A DNA stretch of 64,000 bases from positions 1-64,000 of the forward strand of contig DATJPT010000004.1 of the NCBI GenBank assembly GCA_035506275.1, given 5' to 3'. This DNA comes from Bacteroidota bacterium. GTDB lineage: Bacteria; Bacteroidota; Ignavibacteria; UBA10030; UBA8401. Within the stretch, counting starts at the first letter, position 1. Each line of letters opens with the position of its first letter. Below, one piece after another: positions 62,921 through 64,000 of the stretch. The translations under genes and the position numbers were made by a program. The notes beneath the pieces were generated by a model that had not been told where the DNA came from, made no database searches, and saw nothing but the letters and a program-made list of their open reading frames with translations.

Positions 62921-64000
62921 TCAGAGCATGCCGCTTCGCTTGCGGACGAACCACTCTGTTCCGAATAGCGCAACAATAACCGAAAGAAGGGATGGAAGGT
63001 TCCACACTTCGATCTCGCTCGTGGTTACCGCCTCTTCCGGTGTCATCGATGGACGGGACGCGAGATCACGGACAAGCCGGTCGAACTCCTTTCCGTCGGC
63101 ATATTCCCCCCCGGAGACCGCGGCGATCTGCTGCAGGAGGGGCTTGTTCATTTTTGTATCGGAAAATTCGATGGACTGTTCCCCCACAGAAAACCGTCCT
63201 TCCAAGGTACCGAGGTCTGCGCCTCCGGCTTTTGCCGTCGCGGTAAACGAGTAATCGCTTTCCGGCAGGGATTCAATTTCGCCATCGTAGCGGCCGTTGT
63301 CAAGGGGGCGAAGAATTGTTTCAAACCGCTGCCGCGACGGCATGGCGGTGATCTCAACATGAATATCCGCATCGTTGACCGGATCGTAATTGGCATTATA
63401 GGCCTGCCCGAGGAACTCGATCGGTTCCCCCTGGGAAAAAATTTCCTTCAGCGGTTCAACCTTCAGCTGTTTGTTGTCCTCGCGGGTAACGAGCCAACGG
63501 ACAATACGAGAAAACCACGGGTCAAAAAAATCTTCCGTTTCCGGGCTTGCGCCGGCAAGCAGCCTCCACCTCCATACGCCGTACCCGAGGATGGCGAACG
63601 ACTTGAAGCGGGGGACGCTCCGCGAAGCGAGCAGCGGCGCATTGAGGGGAACGCCCTGGAACGTGACGGTTGCAAGGACAACAGCCTCCGGTTTCGCTTT
63701 GAATGTTCCGATCGAGGAATAAATGGGGGGGAGCTTACTCCAGTCGAAAGAAGAATTTTCTGACAATTGCGCAAGAATGTTGTAGCGTTGTTCCGCAGGG
63801 ATGTTCGGGAACACCGTTCGTTCGTCGATGGTACCGGATGAAATTGTGAAAGGGAGAACCGGCTCGAGTTCTTTCAGTTTGCGAATATCTATGGTCCGGC
63901 TTCCGATGAACAACAGCGGTGTTCCGCGAGCGGCTACTGCGTTCGCGATCGCTTGGATCGCACCGGGGGAGGTACGTTCTGTCGGGAAACCAATGAGCAC
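62921..64000 (-). CDS. C-terminal part of a large membrane protein (5' end beyond window)
   Basis: At least 359 residues are present; the frame is open at the window edge, so the N-terminus is missing. The visible part has a GATase1-like segment (GTPLLFIGSRTIDIRKLKELEPVLPF), a beta-sandwich (about 240-310 of the fragment) and one C-terminal membrane helix (LPSLLSVIVALFGTEWFVRKRSGML). This pattern is like the C-terminus of FCB proteins with membrane helices and von Willebrand/GATase regions found near BatA-type genes. That link is an inference. Confidence 0.7.
   Translation of the reverse strand: MLIGFPTERTSPGAIQAIANAVAARGTPLLFIGSRTIDIRKLKELEPVLPFTISSGTIDERTVFPNIPAEQRYNILAQLSENSSFDWSKLPPIYSSIGTFKAKPEAVVLATVTFQGVPLNAPLLASRSVPRFKSFAILGYGVWRWRLLAGASPETEDFFDPWFSRIVRWLVTREDNKQLKVEPLKEIFSQGEPIEFLGQAYNANYDPVNDADIHVEITAMPSRQRFETILRPLDNGRYDGEIESLPESDYSFTATAKAGGADLGTLEGRFSVGEQSIEFSDTKMNKPLLQQIAAVSGGEYADGKEFDRLVRDLASRPSMTPEEAVTTSEIEVWNLPSLLSVIVALFGTEWFVRKRSGML

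Overview
The window looks like chromosomal DNA from a free-living bacterium of the Bacteroidota/Chlorobiota (FCB) supergroup, most like Ignavibacteria or a relative. This is inferred from gene content: a Bacteroidota-type LptE lipoprotein, an omega-like RpoZ beside gmk and coaBC, a CoaBC with PAMD in place of PAMN, a run of three parvulin-type foldases, and MlaE/F/D-like genes. Base composition is moderately GC-rich, with AT-rich promoter gaps. The promoters I can read are not the Bacteroidetes TTTG/TAnnTTTG type. They are TTGnnn, 17 bp, TATATT-like, repeated before at least fifteen genes.

Layout. 1-3486: a palindrome-rich gene-free stretch, a NagX-like membrane acyltransferase and a secreted GH13 amylase (minus strand). 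3487-15384: a c-type cytochrome-like lipoprotein, typA, a membrane SpoIIE-type phosphatase, an FN3 lipoprotein, an M28 carboxypeptidase/amidohydrolase pair, a deoxynucleoside kinase and a large UPF1-like ATPase with decayed helicase motifs. 15399-20735: an S41 protease, then a VKOR - gluconate dehydrogenase subunit 3 - GMC oxidoreductase - esterase run. 20995-28235: dnaN-recF-DUF721(dciA-like)-gyrB-gyrA, without dnaA. 28496-33507: a lipoprotein/coiled-coil envelope pair, a MlaE-MlaF-MlaD-like lipid transporter and an RRM protein. 33711-37193: acyl-CoA ligase, GNAT and nfo.

37203-43525 is a minus-strand run (DUF1460, dnaB, family 4 uracil-DNA glycosylase, coaBC, rpoZ, gmk, yicC). It diverges at about 43.6 kb from a plus-strand run (RqcH/NFACT, a receiver-DHp protein, DinB-like, SDR). 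The divergence point holds two perfect inverted DnaA boxes around a 56-bp AT-rich core and is the most interesting non-coding site here. 47543-53891: lipoprotein, Nudix, three parvulin-family foldases and rpsT. 53899-60302 (minus): a TPR protein, then miaB-SPOR-sigma54 activator-lptE-GT2, an envelope-flavoured operon. 60555-64000: pta, DUF2911, DUF423 and the C-terminal part of a large membrane protein cut by the window edge.

Most genes are housekeeping. I saw no tRNA, rRNA, insertion sequence, prophage, CRISPR array or defence island. The unusual signals are mainly non-coding: a 25-bp palindrome family (11+3+11), three unrelated palindromic repeats each sitting in the 5' leader just after a promoter (typA, M28 peptidase, pta), a diverged duplication of the gyrA 3' end around one palindrome, and the DnaA-box pair. 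Among proteins, the degenerate UPF1-like ATPase and the receiver-plus-DHp protein without a kinase domain stand out.
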